Shown here one piece after another: positions 1 to 5,929 of a DNA stretch of 5,953 bases; position 1 is the stretch's first letter, and the number at the start of each line of letters is the position of its first letter. Made by a program: the position numbers and the translations under genes. This DNA is from JBIQLO01 sp044464175 (GTDB lineage Bacteria; Planctomycetota; Phycisphaerae; Tepidisphaerales; Tepidisphaeraceae), in contig JBIQLO010000231.1 in the NCBI GenBank assembly GCA_044464175.1, positions 1-5,953 of the forward strand, written 5' to 3'. The notes beneath the pieces are model-generated. The model had not been told where the DNA came from. It saw only the letters and a program-made list of their open reading frames with translations, and did not search any database.

Positions 1-54
1 CGGGCGAAATGCAAAGCAGCGCAATAGGCAGAGCCTTCGGGTTCCGCTTCCCGC

Positions 55-897
55 TCAAGCGATGTAGAGCCCGCTGGGATCGGTTTCCGGATCGTTGGCG
101 AAAAAGCTTTGGACCGTGGTGAAGTCATGGCCGCCGCTGAAGGCCTTGATGTGCGGGCCGGCGCCGGGACCAACGGCGGTGAGCACATCGGCCCGACCGT
201 CCCCGTCCACATCGGCCGCCCCGACGCGCACGCCTCCCTGGAAACCGGGATAGGCAAAATAGCTGGCCAGCAGGGAATCGTCCCGCCCGCTGAAGACCTT
301 CACATGGGGTACGCTCTGGGCCGAGATAATGATGTCGTCGCGCCCGTCCCCGTCGGTGTCCCCGGCAGCGACGTACAGGCCGCCTTGATAGCCGCCGTCA
401 AAGGCGTCAAACGCATTCCGCTGCTCAGAGGTTTCACCATCAAACACCTTGATGTTGGGCGCATGCCCCGCCCCCGGTGCGGTCAGCACATCGGCCCGCC
501 CGTCGCCGGTCACATCGCCGCCAGCGACGCGGGCTCCGCCCAGAAAGCCGGGATCATAGGCAAAGAAGCTGGCCAGGACACTTCCATCGGCACCGCTGAA
601 AACCTTGACGTTGGGGGGCCCCAGGGAGGTGCCGGTGATGATGTCCGCATGCCCGTCGCCGTTGACATCTCCACTGGCGACATAGACGCCGCCGTTGAAT
701 CCCGGATCGTAGGCAAAAAAGCTGCCCAACGGCCCGTCCAGTTGTTTGCCGCTCTGGCCGTCGAACACGCGCACATTGGGACCCGCGCCAGCGCCCGGCG
801 CGACGATTAAATCAGGCGTTCCATCCCCATTGATATCCCCCGTGGCGACGCGTACGCCGCCGGTGAAATTGCCGTCAAAGGCCAAAATGCGAAACCG
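55..897 (-). repeat. Coding tandem repeats: five FG-GAP/VCBS blades plus a C-terminal half-blade
   Basis: Within the CAP-domain gene, five units of about 49-56 residues follow one another. Each has the order: aromatic/FAYDPGF-like strand, GG-V-x-VA, an Asp-rich calcium loop of the DxDGDGxxD type, a hydrophobic strand ending near APGAG, and a PxVKVFSG strand. The C-terminus (SFFANDP...GLYIA) repeats only the first strand of a sixth unit and then stops. FG-GAP/VCBS repeats are known to fold as beta-propeller blades and to bind calcium in extracellular proteins; here that is inferred from the pattern. The DNA copies have diverged at silent positions, so this is an old protein-level repeat and not a recent DNA duplication. 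Confidence 0.88.
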
Positions 898-2328
898 CTG
901 ACTATCGTTGGCGGGATTGAATCCCTGTACCACCGGCGGCCCGCCTGCCTCAGCGCCGCTGACAATTGTGTCCGATTCCAGCAGCGCGGTATGACTGTTG
1001 TCGTTTCCGATGCCGCCGGAGGAGGGGGGTGGGATCTGCACCTCGAACGACCCAAGCAGTTCGCCGGCCACATAATTGCCGGAGGTGTCGGCCACCTGGC
1101 TCGCAGCCAACCGCACCTGGTAAGACCCGTTGTCTCCCCGGTCCCACGAGCCGCCGGGCGCGATGAGGCGGTAGACGGCCCGGAGGGAGCCATCAGCGGC
1201 CGAGGCGTCGATACCCACCAGGGATGCGCCGGCGCTGAAACCGTCCGGTCCGGTGACGACCACGTTCTGATTGCCAATGCCGGACGGATTGATTCCGACA
1301 TTGTCGGCGAACCGTATCGCGATAATGGAATCGGTTGGTCCGGCGTAAATTACATCGTCGGCCTGTGCGAGGGAGGCGGTGGGCGGCGTGAGGTCCAGGG
1401 CTGGGGTGGCTTTTGTGAAATCGCGCTTGACGTTCTGGGTGCCGATGGTGACTTTCCCATATCCTACAGTTCCGTCCAGTCCCGTGCCGGCGGCCGCGAC
1501 ACGGTAGGTTCCCGGCGGCAACTGGAGCGAATATCCTCCGGATTCCCATGTGCTCGTGGTGAAGACCTGGTTGTCCGAAAGGCGCTGGGCTGTGATGGTG
1601 ACGCCGTTCAAACCTTCGCCGGGGGTGTAAAACTGGTCCTTGGTAACGGTGTCGTTGTACGCGACGCCGGTGAGGAAGCTGTTCCCGCCCGAGGCTGCGA
1701 AATCCTCCGTGGCCATGATGGCTTTGTAGTCATACCCATCCTGCGTGAAGATGCCGGCAAGAATGCCCGTACCGACCTCTTTGTGGGCCGGATCAAGCAT
1801 ATTGGTCCGGTGGCCGCGATCATCGATGCCCTGATCGACGAACAAATCCTTATGCAACTGGGCCGTTGTCTGGGTGGGGTCGGGAAGGCGGCGGGTATTT
1901 CCGCGCCAGGCGATATTTTCGCCCCATTCCCAAGGCAGGATAAACTGATATCCCGCCCAGGTCATGCGATCGCCGGGGGTGGCGGTACCGGGGCCGTTGT
2001 GCTGGAACAGGTCGGCGTCCAGCATCCATTGGCTATGGCTGCGCGCCCCATCCACCAGGAATGGATTGATCGCCACCGGCTGCTTGGCATCGGGGGAAAT
2101 GGTCCCTTCCTCCAAGCCTTCATTCAGATCAATATGAAAATCGGCGGCGGTGGCGGCGGGGTTGGCCCGGGCCTGGTTGATCAACTCCACCAGGTATTGC
2201 TCAAAGGGCGTCGGATAAACGGCCGACAGCAATCTGCGCGGCTCCAGCGCCTGCATCAGCGGTGTCCGGCCGGGGACGGTTTGAAGATTCGTTCGGATGA
2301 CGGAGCGGCGGGTGGGATACAACATCAT
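55..2328 (-). CDS. LEPR-x-LL CAP/SCP-domain protein with Cna-B-like, Ig-like and FG-GAP/VCBS repeats
   Basis: This 757-residue protein is probably exported or surface-attached; its substrate and role are unknown. Residues 28-36 read LEPRRLLSA, a motif seen near the N-terminus of many large planctomycete proteins. Residues about 42-210 form a CAP (SCP/PR-1-like) domain: His98 in a HSQWM stretch, His110 (LFQH), Glu137 (GENIA) and His173 (RGHRTNML) match the conserved His/Glu pocket. Residues about 218-305 resemble a Cna-B or carboxypeptidase-regulatory beta-sandwich, and about 315-430 an Ig-like sandwich (DNVG, VTGPDGF, DTSGN). Residues about 478-740 carry five FG-GAP/VCBS repeats with DxDGDGxxD-type calcium loops near 498, 554, 605, 657 and 706. 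No hydrophobic signal peptide, transmembrane segment, LPXTG or PEP-CTERM tail is visible. The start is set at the ATG-ATG pair (2328/2325), which puts a normal-length leader before LEPR. A TTG at 2394 and an ATG at 2256 are alternatives. No Shine-Dalgarno is visible, and the gene has its own upstream promoter candidate. Gene certain, domains likely, function unknown. Confidence 0.93.
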   Translation of the reverse strand: MMLYPTRRSVIRTNLQTVPGRTPLMQALEPRRLLSAVYPTPFEQYLVELINQARANPAATAADFHIDLNEGLEEGTISPDAKQPVAINPFLVDGARSHSQWMLDADLFQHNGPGTATPGDRMTWAGYQFILPWEWGENIAWRGNTRRLPDPTQTTAQLHKDLFVDQGIDDRGHRTNMLDPAHKEVGTGILAGIFTQDGYDYKAIMATEDFAASGGNSFLTGVAYNDTVTKDQFYTPGEGLNGVTITAQRLSDNQVFTTSTWESGGYSLQLPPGTYRVAAAGTGLDGTVGYGKVTIGTQNVKRDFTKATPALDLTPPTASLAQADDVIYAGPTDSIIAIRFADNVGINPSGIGNQNVVVTGPDGFSAGASLVGIDASAADGSLRAVYRLIAPGGSWDRGDNGSYQVRLAASQVADTSGNYVAGELLGSFEVQIPPPSSGGIGNDNSHTALLESDTIVSGAEAGGPPVVQGFNPANDSQRFRILAFDGNFTGGVRVATGDINGDGTPDLIVAPGAGAGPNVRVFDGQSGKQLDGPLGSFFAYDPGFNGGVYVASGDVNGDGHADIITGTSLGPPNVKVFSGADGSVLASFFAYDPGFLGGARVAGGDVTGDGRADVLTAPGAGHAPNIKVFDGETSEQRNAFDAFDGGYQGGLYVAAGDTDGDGRDDIIISAQSVPHVKVFSGRDDSLLASYFAYPGFQGGVRVGAADVDGDGRADVLTAVGPGAGPHIKAFSGGHDFTTVQSFFANDPETDPSGLYIA

Positions 2329-2442
2329 GATGACCGTACTGGCTCGTTTCCCCCATTCACAAGGAACAAGAAGCCTCCACGATTCCCATTTCAACTGCCC
2401 GAGTGCATGGAACAGGTCCCATAACCCTCAAGCCACAGGGTG

Positions 2443-2488
2443 AGCCTAGGCTTGGTCTTTATTTCCGTCAATCCTTTTTTTCTTTTTT
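2443..2488 (-). promoter_or_regulatory. Candidate sigma70-type promoter with UP-like A-tract for the CAP-domain gene
   Basis: On the minus strand, TTGACG (2471-2466, five of six matches to the -35 consensus) is followed after exactly 17 bp by TAGGCT (2448-2443, three of six matches to -10). Directly upstream of the -35 lies an A-rich block (2488-2475: six A, one G, seven A), where an UP element would sit. The predicted transcription start is near 2436, giving a leader of about 108 nt to the ATG at 2328. The -10 lies inside a perfect 10-bp palindrome (AGCCTAGGCT, 2443-2452), which could be an operator or chance. The good -35, ideal spacing and A-tract favour a real promoter; the weak -10 is the main doubt. 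Confidence 0.55.
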
Positions 2489-2530
2489 CAGCCGGCATTG
2501 CTGGAGTTTTCCTGGCGGCCGGCGCCGGGA

Positions 2531-4369
2531 TCATTCATAAACCCTGATCTCACAGAGGCGGGCATGGTCCAGCCCGTTGGTGGCGGTGACGGTGAGGCGG
2601 AGGGTGTCGGCGGTGGGGATCTTGGCAAGTTCATGGACCTGCCGGCGCTGATAGTTGCCCCGCATTTCGACTCTTCCGGTCGTCTTGCCCTGGTGGGAGA
2701 CGTTCAGGTCATAGTCGCGCACCGTCTCCTCCTGGGGTTGGCCCCATTGCATCACGTTGCTGTAGGCGTCGGAGTGGCTGAGGGTCAGATAGCGGTGAAG
2801 GCCGGTGTCGAAAATGAGTTCTATCCGGCGAGGGCGGATCGGCTTGTCCCATTTAAGTTCCACCCAGGCGGGCAGACCCTGGACCGGATCGCTCATCCAG
2901 CGATGGGTGCCGGGATGAGCCCGGGCGGCCGGTGCGCCTTTCTCTCCGTGAACCGCACGGGTTTGGCCGCTGATGAGGTTGTGGGCCGGACCATGCTCCT
3001 GCTGGCTGGAGGCGGCGATTTTTGCGATGCGGGCCAAATCCTTCGGATCATTGTTGAGATGGCCAATCAGGTAGGCGTCTTCGCGCAGCAATTGTTGCTG
3101 AAGGCGATCAATCAGGTGCGGCTGTTCGGGGAGCCTGGCGGGCGGAAGTTTCACCTCGCTGGCGATGGCGGCGGCCGTCCCCACGCCCTGGCCAATGACC
3201 GCGCAAGTGGCCATGACGCGCGTGGAGGCAAAGGCGATATGCGTGGCGGAGATGTTGCGCCCGGCGAACATAAGATTGTCCAGGTCGCGGCTGATGCACG
3301 CCCGCAGGGGGATATCGTAAAGATGGGGGACGCGGGTCTGGGTGGCGGGCATCTGGTCGGGGGCATCAACCCCTTCGGGGGGATGGGTGTCGATAGGCCA
3401 GCCGCCAAAAGCGATGGCATCCTTGAAGGGGGTGGATTCCATCACATCGCGTTCATTCAGGACATATTGCCCAATGAAGCGCCGACTTTCGCGTTTGCCG
3501 GGGAGGAAGCCGAACCAGTCCAGGGCCCAGTTGGCAGCGCCATGGTCGCCGCCATTTTTGATGTGGTCCCAGACGCCCAGCATGATCGCCAGCAGCTCAT
3601 CGCGGATCGTCTCATTATCTTTAATTGTGTCGAGCTGGCCGCCCCATTCGGCCCACCAGTAGCCGTATTCGAGCCCTCGATCCACGCCCGGTTGTCCATG
3701 GGAGCGGAAGCGCAGGTCTTCCTCGGTGAACTTGCGCACCCATGGCGGGGCGATAAAGGGCATGGGACGGTCGTGCTTGCGGGCGACGAACAGCAGCGTG
3801 GAACCGAGGGTTTTCTTGTCCGGGCCCAGGGCCATCGGCTCGTGGTATTCCTCCTTGCCTTCGCGTCCGTGACGGAAGGGAGCGCCGGCTTCGGCGCCCA
3901 GCCGGCCGTCGCCGGTGCAGTCGATAAAGACCTTGGCGCGGATGGTGAACTCATCCTCGGTGCTTTGCCGCTGGGCGGTGGCCGAGACGATGGTCCGCCC
4001 TGCCACGGTTGCGCCGGTGACGGCGGTGTTGAGCAGGACGGTGAGGTTCGGCTCTGCGCGGCATTTCTCGTAGAGGATTAGATCGAGCATGGAGGCGGAG
4101 CGCTGGGGGTTGCGCACGGTGGTCTCCAGGCGAATTTCCTCGATGATGCCTCCTTCGCGGGCCTCGGTGGCCAAGGGGGACTCGGTTCGGCCGCAGTTGG
4201 CGCCGACGATATGCATACGGACTTCACTGGAAGCGTTGCCGCCCAGAACTGAGCGGTCCTGGCAGAGGATGACCTTGGCGCCATTACGGGCGGCGGCCAG
4301 GGCGGCCGGGACTCCGGCGGGGCCGCCGCCGGCGACCAGAACATCACAATCGAGGGTGGTTTGCTTCAT
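2531..4369 (-). CDS. FAD-dependent oxidoreductase with C-terminal discoidin-like domain
   Basis: The 612-residue protein is a predicted flavoenzyme of the FAD_oxidored (PF12831) type. Its substrate cannot be told from sequence; relatives are common in planctomycete and Bacteroidetes gene sets, often near polysaccharide genes (known from the family, not seen here). Residues 9-19 hold the Rossmann dinucleotide motif (DVLVAGGGPAG), followed by VILCQDRSVLGGNASSE at about 33-49, where the usual ribose-binding acid is replaced by Gln37. A second FAD contact is DCTGDG at 150-155. The C-terminal FAD motif is NLMFAGRNIS near 365 with STRVMATC and GQGVGTAAA after it. Residues about 453-612 look like an F5/8 type C (discoidin) sandwich: a WMSD turn, PAWVELKW, IRPRRIELIFD and a final strand LCEIRVYE. 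No signal peptide or membrane segment is present, so it is probably cytoplasmic. The ATG at 4369 is chosen because it starts just before the Rossmann strand; the in-frame GTG at 4486 would add 39 low-complexity residues and overlap the upstream gene. The gap to the upstream gene is 46 bp. No Shine-Dalgarno is visible. Confidence 0.95.
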   Translation of the reverse strand: MKQTTLDCDVLVAGGGPAGVPAALAAARNGAKVILCQDRSVLGGNASSEVRMHIVGANCGRTESPLATEAREGGIIEEIRLETTVRNPQRSASMLDLILYEKCRAEPNLTVLLNTAVTGATVAGRTIVSATAQRQSTEDEFTIRAKVFIDCTGDGRLGAEAGAPFRHGREGKEEYHEPMALGPDKKTLGSTLLFVARKHDRPMPFIAPPWVRKFTEEDLRFRSHGQPGVDRGLEYGYWWAEWGGQLDTIKDNETIRDELLAIMLGVWDHIKNGGDHGAANWALDWFGFLPGKRESRRFIGQYVLNERDVMESTPFKDAIAFGGWPIDTHPPEGVDAPDQMPATQTRVPHLYDIPLRACISRDLDNLMFAGRNISATHIAFASTRVMATCAVIGQGVGTAAAIASEVKLPPARLPEQPHLIDRLQQQLLREDAYLIGHLNNDPKDLARIAKIAASSQQEHGPAHNLISGQTRAVHGEKGAPAARAHPGTHRWMSDPVQGLPAWVELKWDKPIRPRRIELIFDTGLHRYLTLSHSDAYSNVMQWGQPQEETVRDYDLNVSHQGKTTGRVEMRGNYQRRQVHELAKIPTADTLRLTVTATNGLDHARLCEIRVYE

Positions 4370-4378
4370 GGGGGCAAC

Positions 4379-4405
4379 AGTATATCTGAAGAAAGGGCAA
4401 GGCAA
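4379..4405 (-). promoter_or_regulatory. Candidate internal promoter giving a near-leaderless transcript for the FAD oxidoreductase
   Basis: In the 46-bp gap between the cyclase and oxidoreductase genes, the minus strand carries TATACT (4384-4379, five of six matches to the -10 consensus). A possible -35, TTGCCT (4405-4400, four of six), lies upstream with a short 15-bp spacer. The -10 ends nine bases before the ATG at 4369, so transcription would begin only about two to four bases before the start codon. This fits the absence of a Shine-Dalgarno sequence. The short spacer is the weak point; the gene may simply be read through from the cyclase promoter. Confidence 0.35.
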
Positions 4406-4415
4406 ATCCGTTGGG

Positions 4416-5762
4416 CTATTCCTGGCCGCTGAGGCGCTCCTCGGAGCCGACGAGGAAAATGGAATTCTTGCCCGCGCGCTTGGCACGGAACATCAACTCG
4501 CGGTCGGCGGCGGTGATGAGGCTTTCCATGTCGGTGGCATCGTAGGGGAAGACGGCCATGCCGCCGCTGATTGTGAGCACGCCCTGGCCGCCGGCACCTA
4601 AGCCGGTGAACTGCTGGGATTTGAGCAGCTTCTGGAAACGCGTGAGAATCTGTAGTGGCGTCTGGGGGCGGCGGGCCGGGGGCACGCTGGAGGGCTGGCG
4701 GGGCTGGCGGGGGCCTTCCTTTTCCCAGAAGACGACGGCGAATTCATCGCCGGAGATGCGGGCGACCAGGTCATGGTCGCGGCAGCATCGGCGCATCAGG
4801 GCGGCGGTCTGCTTGAGGATTTCATCGCCGACGCCGTGGCCGTACTGGTCGTTGTATTGTTTGAAGTTGTCGATATCGAACAGCAGCAGAGCCACGGGAA
4901 AGCGCCGCTCCTTGGCGCGTTCGAGAATGCTGCCCAGGAAATGGCGGAAATAGCGGCCGTTGTAGACGCCGGTAAGGTCGTCGGTGATGACAAGCTTTTG
5001 AAGCCGCTTGTGGCGATCCTGAAGGGCGGCGAGCTGGGCGAAGAGGGAGGCCCACTGGGCCAACAGGTGGCGGGCGGCGGGCTGGTCCTCATCGTGGGGC
5101 AGCGCCAGATAGAGGCGAGCGGATTCCACCTCCCCCTCACGCACGGGATGGGCCAGGAGGGCCATGCCGTCGGGGGGAACCGGGGCGGGCTGCGTGAGCG
5201 GCAGATGCCAGAGGCGCATGGTCGGCTCAAGCTGGGCATTGAGACGGCGGACGGCCTCGGGGAGAGCGTTCTGGGGGGTCTGCAGCAGGGATTCAAGCAG
5301 GAGATGGGCCATTGCCCCATCGGCCAGGGCGGCGAGTTTGGCCCGGGGTTCGGTGACGGGGGTTTCGGGTGGGGCATCGGTGGTCGAATCGCCTGCGATG
5401 CGCAAGGGTGGAGCGCCGAACATCTGCTGGAGTTCACCGGGGTCGGGGGGGGTGACGATGTAGTCGTCACAGCCGAAGTCGAGCATCTTGCGGGAGAGCG
5501 GCTCGAGGGTGGGGTGGCCAAACAGCAGCACCCGGCGGGCGCCGGCCAACTGGCGGAGGGTGCGGACGGCGGCCTCGGGACGGCGCTCGATCGGCTCGAC
5601 GGCGGCCAGGACGGCGGTGTATTGGCCCGCGGCCAGTTCGGCGATGGCGTCGAAATAGGTGGCGACGCTGGTGATCTCCGCGCCGCGCAGAGCGGAGGAG
5701 GCGGCGGCGTACATTTGCCGCTGAGAGTCGCCGATCAGGAGGATGCGTTCCTGGATGAGCAT
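4416..5762 (-). CDS. Pseudoreceiver-GGDEF diguanylate cyclase
   Basis: The 448-residue protein is predicted to make cyclic di-GMP from two GTP in the cytoplasm. Residues 1-116 fold like a response-regulator receiver (ILLIGDS at 7-13, FGCDDYIVTPPDP at 96-108). The phospho-acceptor Asp is replaced by Ala or Val (YTAVLAAVEP, 48-57), and the conserved Lys by Thr104, so ordinary phosphorylation is unlikely. Residues about 140-245 are a GAF-like or linker region, ending in a helix that leads into the catalytic domain (about 228-258). The GGDEF domain starts at DDLTGVYNGRYF (261-272). It has FDIDNFKQYND (295-305, metal ligand Asp296), GVGDE (310-314), signature SGDEF (337-341) and an I-site RDHD (328-331) exactly five residues before it, implying product inhibition. 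Ser for the first Gly is a variant that can be active in other cyclases. A Pro/Arg/Gln-rich insertion lies at about 349-369. The ATG at 5762 begins just before the first receiver strand. No Shine-Dalgarno is seen. It is first of a possible two-gene unit. Confidence 0.96.
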   Translation of the reverse strand: MLIQERILLIGDSQRQMYAAASSALRGAEITSVATYFDAIAELAAGQYTAVLAAVEPIERRPEAAVRTLRQLAGARRVLLFGHPTLEPLSRKMLDFGCDDYIVTPPDPGELQQMFGAPPLRIAGDSTTDAPPETPVTEPRAKLAALADGAMAHLLLESLLQTPQNALPEAVRRLNAQLEPTMRLWHLPLTQPAPVPPDGMALLAHPVREGEVESARLYLALPHDEDQPAARHLLAQWASLFAQLAALQDRHKRLQKLVITDDLTGVYNGRYFRHFLGSILERAKERRFPVALLLFDIDNFKQYNDQYGHGVGDEILKQTAALMRRCCRDHDLVARISGDEFAVVFWEKEGPRQPRQPSSVPPARRPQTPLQILTRFQKLLKSQQFTGLGAGGQGVLTISGGMAVFPYDATDMESLITAADRELMFRAKRAGKNSIFLVGSEERLSGQE

Positions 5763-5801
5763 ATTGGTCGCCAGTGGTCGGCGTCGTTTGCCGGGGAGGG
5801 A

Positions 5802-5830
5802 AGTATATCACGGAAATGGGCGAAAGGCAG
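5802..5830 (-). promoter_or_regulatory. Candidate extended -10 promoter for the cyclase gene
   Basis: On the minus strand, TGA directly precedes TATACT (5810-5802), giving an extended -10 element (TGn) with five of six -10 matches. A weak -35, CTGCCT (5830-5825, three of six), lies 17 bp upstream; extended -10 promoters often have poor -35 boxes. Transcription would start near 5795, leaving a leader of about 33 nt before the ATG at 5762. The -35 abuts the end of the proximal 22-bp repeat, so anything binding that repeat could affect polymerase. Confidence 0.5.
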
Positions 5831-5851
5831 GGCATTGGCTTTGGTTCGTTT
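5830..5851 (-). repeat. Proximal copy of a 22-bp intergenic repeat
   Basis: On the minus strand this copy reads AAACGAACCAAA, then G, CCAAT, G, CCC. It matches the distal copy at 20 of 22 positions, differing only at the two single-base spacers. A short CGACAAA element lies 5 bp upstream (5863-5857). It ends exactly at the -35 of the cyclase promoter candidate. The frames read RTKAN and NEPKP, resembling peptide fragments that I recall being annotated from dispersed planctomycete repeats. Confidence 0.7.
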
Positions 5852-5866
5852 CGTAATTTGTCGTAG

Positions 5867-5904
5867 TGGCGCCGGGGTGAAAAACCGCGTTTTTGATAGC
5901 GCCA
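5867..5904. repeat. Two-tier inverted repeat between the 22-bp repeats
   Basis: The outer arms are TGGCGC (5867-5872) and GCGCCA (5899-5904). The inner arms are AAAAAC (5880-5885) and GTTTTT (5889-5894) around a 3-base loop. The unpaired stretches between tiers are unequal (7 and 4 bases). It could form a cruciform or an RNA hairpin on either strand. Each strand has a T-run in the inner arm, but the T-run is part of the stem and does not follow a GC-rich stem, so it is not a standard intrinsic terminator. It lies upstream of the predicted cyclase transcription start. Confidence 0.5.
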
Positions 5905-5907
5905 GCG

Positions 5908-5929
5908 GGGGATTGGGTTTGGTTCGTTT
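5908..5929 (-). repeat. Distal copy of the 22-bp intergenic repeat
   Basis: On the minus strand this copy reads AAACGAACCAAA, then C, CCAAT, C, CCC. It lies 78 bp upstream of the proximal copy in the same orientation. Its own CGACAAA element (5951-5945) lies 15 bp upstream, 10 bp (about one helical turn) further than in the proximal copy. The window ends just beyond it, so more copies may follow. The frames read RTKPN and NEPNP. Confidence 0.7.

Noticed and set aside
31..44. GAGCC-TTCG-GGTTC hairpin downstream of the CAP gene as a terminator
   Set aside because: The stem is only five pairs with a wobble on the plus strand and a mismatch on the minus strand, and no T-run follows in either direction.
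109..810. Plus-strand open frame of 233 codons with repeating GADVDIGP-like segments
   Set aside because: The periodicity is the antisense image of the VCBS calcium loops on the minus strand.
2329..2394. N-terminal extension of the CAP protein from a TTG
   Set aside because: TTG is a rare start and has no ribosome binding site. The GGAGG at 2374-2378 is downstream of that TTG and has no in-frame start at useful spacing. It remains possible because it lies downstream of the promoter candidate.
991..2424. Long plus-strand open frame of 477 codons antisense to the CAP gene
   Set aside because: Its translation is Gly/Val/Arg-rich with no recognisable domain, and it lies over a gene with clear CAP and VCBS motifs. 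Long antisense frames are common in high-GC coding DNA.
2473..2491. Pyrimidine tract followed by CAG resembling a eukaryotic 3' splice site
   Set aside because: The genes are uninterrupted bacterial families. On the coding strand the tract is an A-run just upstream of a -35 box, which explains it better.
2490..2525. GCCGGC...GCCGGC hairpin after the oxidoreductase stop as a terminator
   Set aside because: GCCGGC is self-complementary and the loop is 21 bases. On the transcribed strand it is followed by A-rich RNA with no U-run, so it is not an intrinsic terminator.
2498..4081. Long plus-strand open frame of 527 codons antisense to the FAD oxidoreductase
   Set aside because: The minus strand has full FAD-binding motifs across the same stretch; the plus-strand product shows none and is compositionally odd. 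It is a GC-driven shadow.
4370..4486. N-terminal extension of the FAD oxidoreductase from a GTG
   Set aside because: It overlaps the cyclase gene by 71 bp, has a shadow-like Ser/Ala/Arg composition, and is not a signal peptide. The ATG at 4369 sits properly before the Rossmann strand.
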